From Desertivirga sp966211215 (GTDB taxonomy: Bacteria > Bacteroidota > Bacteroidia > Sphingobacteriales > Sphingobacteriaceae): DNA of 64,000 bases. Location: the NCBI GenBank assembly GCA_966211215.1, contig CBIHNR010000001.1, positions 62,001 to 126,000 of the forward strand, given 5' to 3'. The stretch's first letter is position 1. The number at the start of each line of letters is the position of its first letter. Below are positions 18,838 through 27,921 of this stretch, one piece after another. The position numbers and the translations under genes are program-made. The notes beneath the pieces were generated by a model. The model was not told where the DNA came from, made no database searches, and saw only the letters and a program-made list of their open reading frames with translations.

Positions 18838-21195
18838 ATGAACAAAGTAATTAACATACTCCACTTGGAAGACCTGCCTTCTGATGCCGGCCTGATTGAA
18901 CGTGTATTACGTAAAGGTAACTTCGAGTTCGACCTCAGGCTGGTAGAAACACGTGAAGGCTTTGAGGCTGCATTGGATAGCCTGGTGCCAGATATTGTCC
19001 TTTCGGACCATTCTTTGCCATCGTTTGACTCTTTCGGGGCTCTTTCAATTTTGAAGGAAAGAAAACTGAATATTCCGTTCATCCTTATTACTGCAACTAT
19101 ATCTGAAGAATTTGCTGTTGACGTGATGAAGCATGGGGCGGATGACTATATTCTTAAAGACCGGCTCGAACGTCTTCCTAATGCTGTTTTGCAGGCTATG
19201 GAGAAGAAACAGCTGGAAGCCATGCATCAAAAATTTCTGGAAGAAATTATAGCAAATGAGGCTTTATTGAAAGAAACCGAGCAGCTGGCCAACATCGGAA
19301 GTTTTAAGATAAACTTGCTTAACAACAGCGAGCAATGGTCTGAGCAGCTTTATGAGATTCTTGATTACACCCCTGCAGAAACAGAGCCATCCTTAATAAA
19401 CCTGTTAAACCGCGTCCATAAAAAAGATTTTGAGCGGGTGAGGGATGCTTTTGGCAATATAATGAAGTCGCCGGCTGCCATACAGCTCGATTACAAGATT
19501 GTAAACGAATCGCGGACCAGGATAAAATTTATACACTCAGAGCTATGGGTTAGAAGCAATGAGAAGAAGGAAGCGGTAATGATTACTGGCTTTATTCAGG
19601 ACGTAACGGCAACAAAAAAAGCTGAAGAGAAAATAATCAAAGCCCATCGCTTGTATGCTTTTATTAGCCAGGTTAACCAGAGTATTATACATGCAAGTGA
19701 TGAACGTACTGTGTTTAGAGAAGTATGCAGTATTGCTGTAACAACCGGAAAGTTTGGTATGGCCTGGGTAGGAGAGGTTGATTTAGAACAAAAAAAGATA
19801 AACCTGGTAGAAGAATGTGGAGCTAAGGAAGGTGATGTTGAAAGATTTACTAATGTATCATACGAGAATAACGGGCCGAAAGAATATGTTGTTAAAGTAG
19901 GCTCTTACTATGTCTGTAATGATATTGAGAGGGATCCAATGATGGCCAATTCGCGGTCGTTTGCGTCTACACGAGGCTTTGGTTCCTGCATAATGCTTCC
20001 GATGAAGAAGAATGATGTCCTTTATGGAATCTTTAGTCTGTATTCTGGCGAGACTAATTTTTTCGATTTTGAAGAGATTAAATTGCTTGAAGAAGTACTC
20101 GGAAATATTTCGTTTGCACTTGATGGCTTCGAAAGAGAAAAGCAAAGAAAAGAAGCTGAAGAAAAATTGGCTCTTAGCGAAGCTCTGCTAAAGGAGGCGC
20201 AGGCAATAGCGCATGTTGGTAACTGGCAATTGAACCTGAGCACGGGCTTATGTACCTGGTCTGAAGAAACCTGTAAAATACACGGGGTATCTATTTCCGA
20301 AAACCTTCAAACCTACGAGTCCTGGCTAGCATTTGTTCATCCGGAGGACCTGGAGGAGGTGAAGGAGGCCACTCAACAGGCAATGGAAAAATTACGAAGT
20401 TTCTCTTTTCACCATCGAATTATAAGAAAAGATGGAGCAATAAGGCACATACATACTCAAGGGCAATTTAAGTTTCAAAAGGGTAAGGTAGCGAGTTTAA
20501 ATGGGGTTTCCCATGACGTTACTGAGGAAAAAACTGCTGAAGCAGCCATGCGGAAAAATGAAATTTACCTCAAAGGCATTCTTGACTCAACCGACAATGG
20601 AATTTTGGCTGTAGATAATGATAATAATGTTATAAACTTTAACAATCGTTTTATAGAACTCTGGGATATTCCACCGGCACTTATGGATGGAAATGGTGAT
20701 ATTTTGGGATATCTAAATTCGCAAATAGTTGGATCGGAAGGGCTTAGCACCAATCAAAATCAACTTAATGATTCAACAAGCTCTAGCCTGGATATTTTGC
20801 AGTTAAACAATGGCCGGGTATATGAGCGCTATTCAAATGCGCTTATTCTTAATAATGAATTTGTAGGGAGGGTTTGGTCGTTTAAAGATATAAGTGAAAG
20901 AAGAAAACATATCCAGGATATCGAAGACAAAAATGCTCGTTTAAATGAAATCGCATGGATCCAATCGCACATAGTTAGGGCACCATTATCGCGCATAATG
21001 GGATTGATCGAAATGACCAAAAAGAACTATGAGGCCGGAGTGGTTAAGCCAGAACTGTTAAATCATCTGTTTAATTCGGCTGTTGAGCTGGATGACATAA
21101 TAAGATCTATAGTGGACAAAACCGAAACTGTGTTTAATATGAAACATCAGGAAGAAGACCCACCGGCATCAACTGTTAATAATGTCGTTGATTAA
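18838..21195 (+). CDS. Receiver-PAS-GAF-PAS-PAS protein with HisKA-like end but no ATPase domain
   Basis: A 785-residue soluble signalling protein. It has a receiver (1-125, phospho-acceptor Asp57 in VLSDHSLPSFD), a PAS domain (about 140-265), a GAF domain (about 275-425), two further PAS domains (about 440-565 and 575-690) and a DHp-like helix pair. The last has the box SHIVRAPLSRIMGLIEM with His711 and ends 74 residues later, so no HATPase_c domain exists. This ending recurs in Bacteroidota, where such proteins may be substrates of another kinase or dimerisation hubs (inference). It starts 15 bases after the single-domain receiver gene. Its last 27 bases overlap a convergent receiver gene. 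Confidence 0.88.
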   Translation: MNKVINILHLEDLPSDAGLIERVLRKGNFEFDLRLVETREGFEAALDSLVPDIVLSDHSLPSFDSFGALSILKERKLNIPFILITATISEEFAVDVMKHGADDYILKDRLERLPNAVLQAMEKKQLEAMHQKFLEEIIANEALLKETEQLANIGSFKINLLNNSEQWSEQLYEILDYTPAETEPSLINLLNRVHKKDFERVRDAFGNIMKSPAAIQLDYKIVNESRTRIKFIHSELWVRSNEKKEAVMITGFIQDVTATKKAEEKIIKAHRLYAFISQVNQSIIHASDERTVFREVCSIAVTTGKFGMAWVGEVDLEQKKINLVEECGAKEGDVERFTNVSYENNGPKEYVVKVGSYYVCNDIERDPMMANSRSFASTRGFGSCIMLPMKKNDVLYGIFSLYSGETNFFDFEEIKLLEEVLGNISFALDGFEREKQRKEAEEKLALSEALLKEAQAIAHVGNWQLNLSTGLCTWSEETCKIHGVSISENLQTYESWLAFVHPEDLEEVKEATQQAMEKLRSFSFHHRIIRKDGAIRHIHTQGQFKFQKGKVASLNGVSHDVTEEKTAEAAMRKNEIYLKGILDSTDNGILAVDNDNNVINFNNRFIELWDIPPALMDGNGDILGYLNSQIVGSEGLSTNQNQLNDSTSSSLDILQLNNGRVYERYSNALILNNEFVGRVWSFKDISERRKHIQDIEDKNARLNEIAWIQSHIVRAPLSRIMGLIEMTKKNYEAGVVKPELLNHLFNSAVELDDIIRSIVDKTETVFNMKHQEEDPPASTVNNVVD

Positions 21196-21573
21196 TGAAA
21201 TCTGCCTAATCCGCTCGCAGGTTTCAATATTAAGCGGCTTTTCGATATAATCAATTACATGCGAATATTTCTGGGCCTTAACCCGGTCTTCGTAATCAAT
21301 TGATGAGGTTACTATAATAACAAAGATCTGATCGGAATAAGGCCTTTGCTCAACGGCGTCGAGAAATTGCCATCCATTCATTACAGGCATATTTATATCC
21401 AGTAATATAAGGTAATAATCATCTTTGTTATGTTCGGCGTCTAAATACTCAAGCGCTTTTTCTGCCTCTTCAAATCCAATAGTTGAAGGAGCCAAGCCAC
21501 TGTCTGTAACATTGCAATCATGCAATAAAAGAAAAATCTCGTCATCATCAATCACTAATACTTTCAATTCCAT
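21169..21573 (-). CDS. Single-domain response regulator
   Basis: A 134-residue receiver: acidic pocket IDDDE, phospho-acceptor Asp59 in LILLDINMPVMNGW, Thr/Ser in IIVTSS and Lys in YIEKPLN. There is no output domain. It is convergent with the PAS/GAF protein gene and overlaps its 3' end by 27 bases. Proteins of this kind pair in Bacteroidota with PAS proteins ending in an SHxxRAP box, so a functional link to the neighbour is likely though the strands differ. Confidence 0.9.
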   Translation of the reverse strand: MELKVLVIDDDEIFLLLHDCNVTDSGLAPSTIGFEEAEKALEYLDAEHNKDDYYLILLDINMPVMNGWQFLDAVEQRPYSDQIFVIIVTSSIDYEDRVKAQKYSHVIDYIEKPLNIETCERIRQISLINDIINS

Positions 21574-21733
21574 AGGTGTAAGATGTAAGGTAACAGCCTC
21601 AGAAAGCCGTTCTGGTATATTATATAAATACTTTCTTTAAAGTAAAGTTTGCAGATAGTGCTGCATTTTTTTAATCTGAGTTTAAAAAAATACTTTCCTT
21701 GTTTGCTCCCTTACCGGGTGGTTAAGTAATTCA

Positions 21734-21985
21734 ATTAAAATAATCATAACACTTTGTAGTATTGCAGTAATAGCATGCGGCCGGGACGCAAAGCACGATT
21801 CTGGGACTACAACAGATTCCACAGAAAATGAGAAGTATGGCAGAATTAAACGTGTCAGGTTTCAAAAACCTGACACGTTTAATTCTGCAAACCGCAACTT
21901 CAGGGCGTTGGAAAGGTATATTCCCTTGTCAGATATAATTTTGAAAGCATTTGATATGATTTTTAAGCCCTCATCAGCCATATAG
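21734..21985 (+). pseudogene. Possible remnant of a lipoprotein gene
   Basis: In one frame the sequence reads KIIITLCSIAVIACGRD followed by a Ser/Thr-rich stretch, a convincing lipoprotein signal peptide with lipobox. The codon where Met is expected is ATT (21734) and no ATG or GTG is in frame upstream. After about 35 residues the frame runs into the palindrome at 21840 and loses any protein character. The likeliest reading is a decayed gene invaded or truncated by the palindrome; it may also be chance. Confidence 0.35.
21840..21888. repeat. Perfect 23-bp palindrome
   Basis: Arms 21840-21862 and 21866-21888 are exact reverse complements around a three-base loop CAA; the core is GTGTCAGGTTT / AAACCTGACAC. 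There is no U-tract, so it is not a standard terminator. It is open to translation on both strands. It resembles dispersed REP-like palindromes. Confidence 0.8.
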
Positions 21986-22072
21986 CTATAATTTGGCGCA
22001 TACGAACTTTGCCGTTGCATTGGTAAGATTTCGGAGTGGCTGAAACCAGCTGCGGATAAACTAATCACAAAA

Positions 22073-23710
22073 ATGAAACTATCTATTTTTAGGGGAATTC
22101 TGGTTGCCGGTATTTGTGCTGCTACGGCTTTGATGGGCTGCAAATCAGAAAAAAGCAATGTGAAAAATGACACTGGCAATAATCCGCCACCGGCAAACAC
22201 ATTAAACTGTATAGCTCAATTTGAGCAAACAGACTATAGCATTTACAGGCTTACAGATGATGCTGTTCGCATTGGCGATGTAATGCCGTATTTCGATAGC
22301 GAGTCTAACCAGTTTAATGTATTCTTTTTAAAGGATATCTGGAACGATGCCGCCCATAGACGCCACCCTTGGTATGGCTTAAAAACGAATAATTTTTATG
22401 CGTATTCAAGCCTTTCGGCAGGCGAAATTTTAAGTTGCAGCAATCAACCATGCAGCCAGGATTACGCTTTGGGTACCGGATCAATTATAAAGGCAAACTC
22501 AACTTATTATGCCTTTTATACAGGCCATAATCCTAATTATCCTTCATCTTGCGTAACAACTAAGGAAGGTATTATGCTGGCTACATCATCCTCTCTTAAT
22601 TCAAACTTTATAAAAAACACATCCTTTGCTACCATTTATGCCCCGGCAGGACAAGGTTATGAGACGAACGATAATTTCCGCGACCCCTATGTTTTTTATG
22701 ATGAGGTGAGCTCGAAGTATTACATGATTATTGCCGCCCGGAAAAACGTTGGAGGAGCCTGGAAAGGCGTTGTTGCCTATTACACCTCAAGCAATTTAAG
22801 TACCTGGGCGTACGAGGGTGTTTTATACGATGGAGGCTTCGATAATTTCTTCATGCTGGAAACTCCCGAGATTTTCAAAATGGGCTCCACCTATTATTTG
22901 CTGTTCTCTGATATAAACTCTAAAAACCTTTACTACCGCAAGTCATCTTCTCTAACCGGCCCATGGCTAAAGCCCACCGGAAACGACAGGTTTGAGGGGA
23001 AAGGGATTTATGCAGCTAAAACTGCCAGCAACGCTTCGGGCGAGCGGTATCTTTTTGGCTGGACTTATGTTCAGGAGAATAATTCAGATGCGGGCAATGC
23101 CCTTTGGGGAGGAAATCTGGTTGCCCATAAAATATACCCTAAAGCCAATGGCGACCTCGTTGTGGCAATTCCACCAAGCTTGAAAACGTATCTGGAAGGC
23201 CAAAACCATACTATCGTGAAAAATAGCCAGGTTGGTAACGTTACCAATACCCAATCGGGGAAACATTCTTACAATCTAGTAAGCTCAGCGGCGTTTGATA
23301 TCAGCAACGTAATTTTTGAACCAATAAGCCTGCCTCGCTTTAAAATCAATGCAACGGTTTCTTACACATCCTCTTCCAAGGATTTTGGATTTATGATAGG
23401 CGCCTGCGATGCTACAAATGATTTCTACAGCCTGAGGTTTATCCCATCGCAAAACAGGTTTAGCCTGGATAAAAAGAGCCGGGCTTTAATAACATCAAGC
23501 ACCATTGCCGCTACGGATGTACCTTTAACACTCAGCCCCAATACCAACTATTCGGTTCAGATAGTAATAGAAAATTCCATGCTTGTGGTGTACATTAATG
23601 ATGAAGTGGCCTTAAGCACCCGGGTTTATAAGGCCAGCAACACCAATTGGGGCGTTTTTGCCGATAATAGTAATGCTACGTTCAGTAACATCAGCGTAAC
23701 GAAACCTTAA
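22073..23710 (+). CDS. GH32-like glycosidase lipoprotein (DUF4975-type)
   Basis: A 545-residue lipoprotein with lipobox ALMGC (Cys23). Residues 55-365 have the pattern of a GH32/GH68 five-bladed propeller: a GDVMPYFD motif with probable nucleophile Asp75, the RDP motif (FRDPYVF, Asp204) and MLETPEIF with probable acid/base Glu263. The C-terminal half (about 375-545) is a beta-sandwich as in GH32 enzymes (DFGFMIGACD..., VVYINDEVALSTRVY). The nucleophile motif differs from the classical WMNDPNG, placing the protein in a divergent GH32-like branch. It probably acts on fructans or another fructose-containing glycan at the surface, consistent with the fructan locus 10 kb downstream, but it is not contiguous with that locus. 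Confidence 0.8.
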   Translation: MKLSIFRGILVAGICAATALMGCKSEKSNVKNDTGNNPPPANTLNCIAQFEQTDYSIYRLTDDAVRIGDVMPYFDSESNQFNVFFLKDIWNDAAHRRHPWYGLKTNNFYAYSSLSAGEILSCSNQPCSQDYALGTGSIIKANSTYYAFYTGHNPNYPSSCVTTKEGIMLATSSSLNSNFIKNTSFATIYAPAGQGYETNDNFRDPYVFYDEVSSKYYMIIAARKNVGGAWKGVVAYYTSSNLSTWAYEGVLYDGGFDNFFMLETPEIFKMGSTYYLLFSDINSKNLYYRKSSSLTGPWLKPTGNDRFEGKGIYAAKTASNASGERYLFGWTYVQENNSDAGNALWGGNLVAHKIYPKANGDLVVAIPPSLKTYLEGQNHTIVKNSQVGNVTNTQSGKHSYNLVSSAAFDISNVIFEPISLPRFKINATVSYTSSSKDFGFMIGACDATNDFYSLRFIPSQNRFSLDKKSRALITSSTIAATDVPLTLSPNTNYSVQIVIENSMLVVYINDEVALSTRVYKASNTNWGVFADNSNATFSNISVTKP

Positions 23711-23736
23711 GGGAAGAAGCATCCGATGAGCCGACG

Positions 23737-24513
23737 ATGGAAGTAAAAGGTAAAGAGCCAGTTCCCGAAACAGTGCCCGTTGTCTTTTATGATAATCCAA
23801 AAATTTCCGATCGTTTGTATGCAATTGTCCGTGAGAAGAAGTTATTTCATTCCGGCCACTTTCACTGAAGTGATACGTCTCGGGCACATAATTGGATAGA
23901 TGTATCCAAACTGCTTGAAAATAACGAAGATCTTTAATGCGATTATCGATGTAGTGGATAGGTTTAATCTGGCAGACAACGCAAGTCTCATTATCGGGCT
24001 AGGTTATGGAGGAAATATCATATTCGGGAAAGCCTCAATTACTCAATTAAATATAATATCCCCCTATACCTCGCTGCCTTATTCTTACCGATATAATGAC
24101 CATCATGATTATGAAAAGAAACTCAATTTCGACAATGGAGCAGGCGACTTTAAAAAAGTCATAATTATCAGCGATGTTGTTAATGACGGTCGGACAATTA
24201 GAAAGTTGTCGGTAAACGTGAAAAGGCTTTTTTCGAGAAAGTTGAGCAGATCGTCGTGATTTCTCTATTTTATACTGGACATATGAGGATTGGTACAGAA
24301 ATTCTAAATTTAAGCGCCTCTGCTGAGGATTTTGACCCTGCAAACGACCATGAAGTTGATAAAATTCAGTATTACACGGTCAATACGTTGCGGTTAGAAA
24401 AGTGCCCTTATGGCAGTGACTATAAGGAAGCATGTTTTATTTACATGGACGAGCTCAGTTGCGTGCATCCCTTTTATGATGAAAATGCGAAGGAAGAGGA
24501 AGATAAACCTTGA
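23737..24513 (+). pseudogene. Phosphoribosyltransferase-like pseudogene
   Basis: Three consecutive frames give parts of one orotate-phosphoribosyltransferase-like protein. The first holds DRLYAIVREKKLFHSGHFH, then an in-frame TGA, then WIDVSKLLEN. A shift near 23930 leads into the frame with NAIIDVVDRF, IIGLGYGGNI and the PRPP loop VIIISDVVNDGRTI. A second shift near 24205 leads to the frame with EQIVVISLFYTGH and the Cys-containing C-terminal tail ending at 24513. At least three lesions exist, so no functional product is expected. It lies directly behind the GH32-like gene. Confidence 0.75.
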
Positions 24514-24546
24514 TTTATTTTTGCAAATCTGGGATATGAACAAAAT

Positions 24547-24690
24547 CAGTTTGTAGATCAACTTAAAATCATCCTCCTAAGCAGGGGGAAAAGAGTGTTG
24601 GAAATTTATGGAGTGCGATAACTGATCCTAAAGTTATTTTTGCAAAGGCATTAAAAGGAGCTGCTGCCTCTATTATCCTGAACTCATAAG
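24547..24690 (+). pseudogene. RadC/JAB-domain gene fragment
   Basis: Two frames recall the RadC JAB domain: QFVDQLKIILLSRGKRVLEI, then after a shift ITDPKVIFAKALKGAAASII ending LNS and a stop, where the HNHPSG motif would follow. Start and end are missing. RadC-like genes are common passengers of genomic islands in Bacteroidota, so this may mark an old insertion. Confidence 0.5.
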
Positions 24691-24766
24691 TGCAAAATAC
24701 GACAAGAATCCCAGAATGGCCTCAACGTTTCATTAGCTGCTGAATTGAAACTCATCTTGCTTATAG

Positions 24767-25483
24767 TTATTCACATGGCATTTCGACTAACTCATTCCCA
24801 GGATCGATATCAATTTTAACCCACGTTTTATCGACTATATTTGCCTTAAACAAATCCATTCCTTTCGATCCAAAGATACTCAAGAACGACAATTCGCCTG
24901 ATATAATCATGTTATTCTGTTTTAGGTTTAAATCAATAGCATCCTTATATTGCTTTTCGATTCTTGAAGAAGCTGAGCTAGTCTTAAAACTTTCGATTAA
25001 AAAATCCCGCGCTTTGCTATAGTCTGAAAATTTGATCAAATATGCCACTCCTTTTGCAGACACTACTCCAAAATTAAATGTTCCCGATTCTTTTATAAAT
25101 TGACCGTCAATTATTTCATACAAAGCTTTCATATCACCGATGGAAAAAATCGGATATAAACTTTTATAATGGCAATGTATAACACCATCAATTTTCCTGT
25201 TCAAAGTAAGGCTAAGCGAGGGACTATTTAGCTCACCCTCCACATACTCATAACGGTATATATTTCTATTATCTGAGTAGAACAAAAAAGCAGCCTCAAA
25301 ATTATAGTTCAGCGCGCTGTTGTAGAGGATATCTAACCGATCATTAAACTCTTTATTCTCCTGAAGTTGCCTTATCTGTTCGCAAATTGTCTTTTGAGAT
25401 TCGGTTGGAGATGGATCTTCTTTTTTACAGGAGATAATAAACATGCTTAGTAATAGTGCATAGAAATAAAACCTAATTTTCAT
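24767..25483 (-). CDS. Lipoprotein of unknown function with JAMM-like motif
   Basis: A 238-residue lipoprotein with lipobox FIISC (Cys19). I do not recognise the family with certainty. The centre reads IDGVIHCHYKSLYPIFSIGD: His103, His105, Ser114 and Asp117, with Glu63 forty residues before. This resembles the JAMM/JAB zinc-peptidase signature (Glu, HxH, seven residues, S, two residues, D) but has eight residues instead of seven. Last gene of the minus-strand envelope cluster, it overlaps the O-antigen-ligase-like gene by 11 bases, so the two are probably translationally coupled. Confidence 0.75.
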   Translation of the reverse strand: MKIRFYFYALLLSMFIISCKKEDPSPTESQKTICEQIRQLQENKEFNDRLDILYNSALNYNFEAAFLFYSDNRNIYRYEYVEGELNSPSLSLTLNRKIDGVIHCHYKSLYPIFSIGDMKALYEIIDGQFIKESGTFNFGVVSAKGVAYLIKFSDYSKARDFLIESFKTSSASSRIEKQYKDAIDLNLKQNNMIISGELSFLSIFGSKGMDLFKANIVDKTWVKIDIDPGNELVEMPCE

Positions 25484-27248
25484 AAAACTCCTGGGTTTTT
25501 AAAAAGGTGCAAGCTTTTGATTTTATTTGATCAACTATCAATGATGGTACTTTAACAGGCTGCTCACAAATTTTTTTTGCGATCTGTCTGGCCTTCTTAT
25601 TTTGACTGGTATTCCTATAAAACTCGAGAAGATTATTAATCGGTACAAATTTTTTAGGAACCATATATGCTGCCCTCAAAAAGCAGAACTCCGCCTTAGC
25701 ATAATCTTTATTTAAGAAATAATTATTTCCCAATTCAGTGTACAATTCAATATTTGTACAATAATTCGAAGCTCTTTTAAGGACTTTTAAACTTTCCTTA
25801 CTTTGACCGATAGCAGCTAATTCCGCTCCATAATTGAACAGAAAAGATCCATTATTCGATAAGACAGGATAAATTTTTTGGTAATAAGTTATATTATCTC
25901 CGCTGCGATATCGAAGAGCATTCTGATATTCGCCCCACTTAATAATGGCCTGTATCTTTTGAATACTTAAAGCAGCAGCAGTGGTTAGTAATAGCACAAC
26001 AAAAAGGGATTTTAAGGGATTTAGCTTTATCGTTAAAAATACCCTCTCTTTTTTATTTATTGCACATAAAGTTGAAATGAAAATTGCGGTTATTGTGATG
26101 TCTGTAAATGGATAAGAAACAAGGCAAAAGATCATTACTATTACTAAAATTGCAATCCATATTGTCTCAACGGAAGATCTCAGTAAAGTTCTTATTATTA
26201 AAACAAATACGACCAAGGCTAAAAGCAAACCAATAATTCCGTTCTCGATAACTATTCTAACGATCTCGCTAAAAGGCTGATAATTCATCCCTGCAATATT
26301 TGCTAGATTTCCAGAAGCATTTCGTGCCAGAAAGAAATCGGCCTGATAATTTCCATATTGAGTAAAGAAGGTTCCAAAACCACTACCTAAAAAAGGATGG
26401 GTTAAGAACATACTGAAGCTTATCTTCCAAATTATTAGCCGTCCTATCACCGATTTGATGTTTAAAAAGAGCAAAAAGGCACTAATGGAGAGAAATAACA
26501 AACTCGTTAATAAGACAGACCCCGTTTTAAGCATTTTTCGTGAAAGGCTCAAATTAGATATAATGATTAGCCCCGCACCCGATACTGCAGCTAAAAGAGC
26601 TGTTCTTGACAATGATAGCAACAGGGGCATCAAGAATATGAAAAATAATGCATAAAGCAATAACTTCCAACGCTTTTCATTTGTCCGGGGTATCAAATAG
26701 ACATTAATACATATACCGATTGCCATTAAACATCCGTAAACATTTGAGTAAAAAAGGGTACCTCTGATACCAGTAACCTTATTAAAGCTGAACGGCAATA
26801 ATTGTAGATATTGAAGGCATCCAAGAAGAGCCTGAACTAGACTTAAGGCAAATAGAACAGAAATCACCCACTCTGGCTTAATGAAGGTAAATAACTGCTT
26901 TACAAGGAGGAAGAAGATAAAATATCCTGTTACAAAATAAATACGATCTGAAACGACTTCGGCGGAAGATACAATTTGACTACTTATAAAAATATAGAAA
27001 AAGAAAAATACAATTGTAAGGTCATTAATACTAAAAAGGAACAGGCTGCCGTTAAACTGAAAAATAATAAAGACAGAAAATAACGCTACAATTGCAGTAA
27101 AAATAAAGGGAGGTAGTTCAAATATCCAGAATATCTTTGTGTAAGAATATAGAAATGACGATACTAAGAGAATAAGGGAAAATATTGTCAATGATAATAA
27201 GGCACGGAAATTCGTCTTATTATTTTTATGCATAAAAAGTGCTTTCAT
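25473..27248 (-). CDS. O-antigen ligase/polymerase-like membrane protein with TPR tail
   Basis: A 591-residue inner-membrane protein with about twelve hydrophobic segments in residues 12-415. The large extracytoplasmic loop has the Wzy_C pattern HPFLGSGFGTFFTQYGNYQ. Residues about 430-580 are helical TPR-like repeats (YGAELAAIGQSKESLKVLKRA, ELGNNYFLNKDYAKAEFCFL). The fold class comprises O-antigen ligases, Wzy polymerases and protein O-oligosaccharyltransferases. No glycosyltransferase or sugar-nucleotide gene is nearby, so classical O-antigen work is unlikely and a different glycan or protein-transfer reaction is possible (inference). It follows the NlpC-like lipoprotein gene after 19 bases. 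Confidence 0.85.
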   Translation of the reverse strand: MKALFMHKNNKTNFRALLSLTIFSLILLVSSFLYSYTKIFWIFELPPFIFTAIVALFSVFIIFQFNGSLFLFSINDLTIVFFFFYIFISSQIVSSAEVVSDRIYFVTGYFIFFLLVKQLFTFIKPEWVISVLFALSLVQALLGCLQYLQLLPFSFNKVTGIRGTLFYSNVYGCLMAIGICINVYLIPRTNEKRWKLLLYALFFIFLMPLLLSLSRTALLAAVSGAGLIIISNLSLSRKMLKTGSVLLTSLLFLSISAFLLFLNIKSVIGRLIIWKISFSMFLTHPFLGSGFGTFFTQYGNYQADFFLARNASGNLANIAGMNYQPFSEIVRIVIENGIIGLLLALVVFVLIIRTLLRSSVETIWIAILVIVMIFCLVSYPFTDITITAIFISTLCAINKKERVFLTIKLNPLKSLFVVLLLTTAAALSIQKIQAIIKWGEYQNALRYRSGDNITYYQKIYPVLSNNGSFLFNYGAELAAIGQSKESLKVLKRASNYCTNIELYTELGNNYFLNKDYAKAEFCFLRAAYMVPKKFVPINNLLEFYRNTSQNKKARQIAKKICEQPVKVPSLIVDQIKSKACTFLKTQEFYEN

Positions 27249-27267
27249 CCGTGCCTTGCTTTATTTA

Positions 27268-27891
27268 TTAATTAGCTCTATAATAAACGCGAGATTCGTA
27301 AGTTGTACCATTGTGTTCAAAAGTGGGAGAAGAACTACCATAAGAAGCGGGCACATCTACAGGTGCATGTTCATAAACACCCATTTGTCCCCACTTACTA
27401 GTGATCTCAGTTGCCATCCCGTTTGAATCAACTCCGGTCACGATCCCCGAATGGGTTGCATATACGTCTCCCTGTGCATTAACACCATAATAAACTATGC
27501 GGTCACCTATTTGATTTTGAGCACTATAGTCCAGAGAGTGGTACCCCGATGTATTAGGTGTCTGACTCCAATGGGGATAGGTTGGATCATTACCGTTTGC
27601 GCTTGCACCCCAGGCATAATAATGACAATTGTATGCATCTGAATTTGGCTGACCATTTGCATCTAACAAAGGAGTTGCAGGCGATAGAGGATCTGGAGGA
27701 TCTCCCTGGTATCCATTCTCTGCCCATTCCTCAAACGCGTCCTTCAAGGGGGTTTCCGCATCTGGATCATCCTCCATTCCCATCAAAACAATCGTTTTTG
27801 ACTTCCTCTGTGCGGTTTCATCTTTTTGGCAACCCGTGAAGAAAAAAGAAACGGTTAATACAAATAATATAATTCTTGAAATTTTTTTCAT
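27268..27891 (-). CDS. Lipoprotein with NlpC/DUF7689-like cysteine-hydrolase domain
   Basis: A 207-residue lipoprotein with lipobox FFTGC (Cys21). An acidic, Pro-rich linker precedes a domain with the order of a papain-like/NlpC-P60-type hydrolase: Cys89 in YNCHYYAWG, GDRIVYYGV, His147 in ATHSGIV and a final SKWGQMGVYEHAPVDVP with His175. The order Cys...DRIVYY...THSG...SKWG...H resembles the DUF7689 group. The activity is unknown (peptide or amide hydrolysis is plausible) and it acts outside the cytoplasm. It is one member of the minus-strand envelope cluster. Confidence 0.7.
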   Translation of the reverse strand: MKKISRIILFVLTVSFFFTGCQKDETAQRKSKTIVLMGMEDDPDAETPLKDAFEEWAENGYQGDPPDPLSPATPLLDANGQPNSDAYNCHYYAWGASANGNDPTYPHWSQTPNTSGYHSLDYSAQNQIGDRIVYYGVNAQGDVYATHSGIVTGVDSNGMATEITSKWGQMGVYEHAPVDVPASYGSSSPTFEHNGTTYESRVYYRAN

Positions 27892-27921
27892 TGCGACTTT
27901 ATTAGATGTTTAACTGTGATA

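Noticed and set aside
21862..22200. 112-codon minus-strand frame reading into the palindrome
   Set aside because: It spans the start of the GH32-like lipoprotein gene in antisense and ends in palindrome-derived residues.
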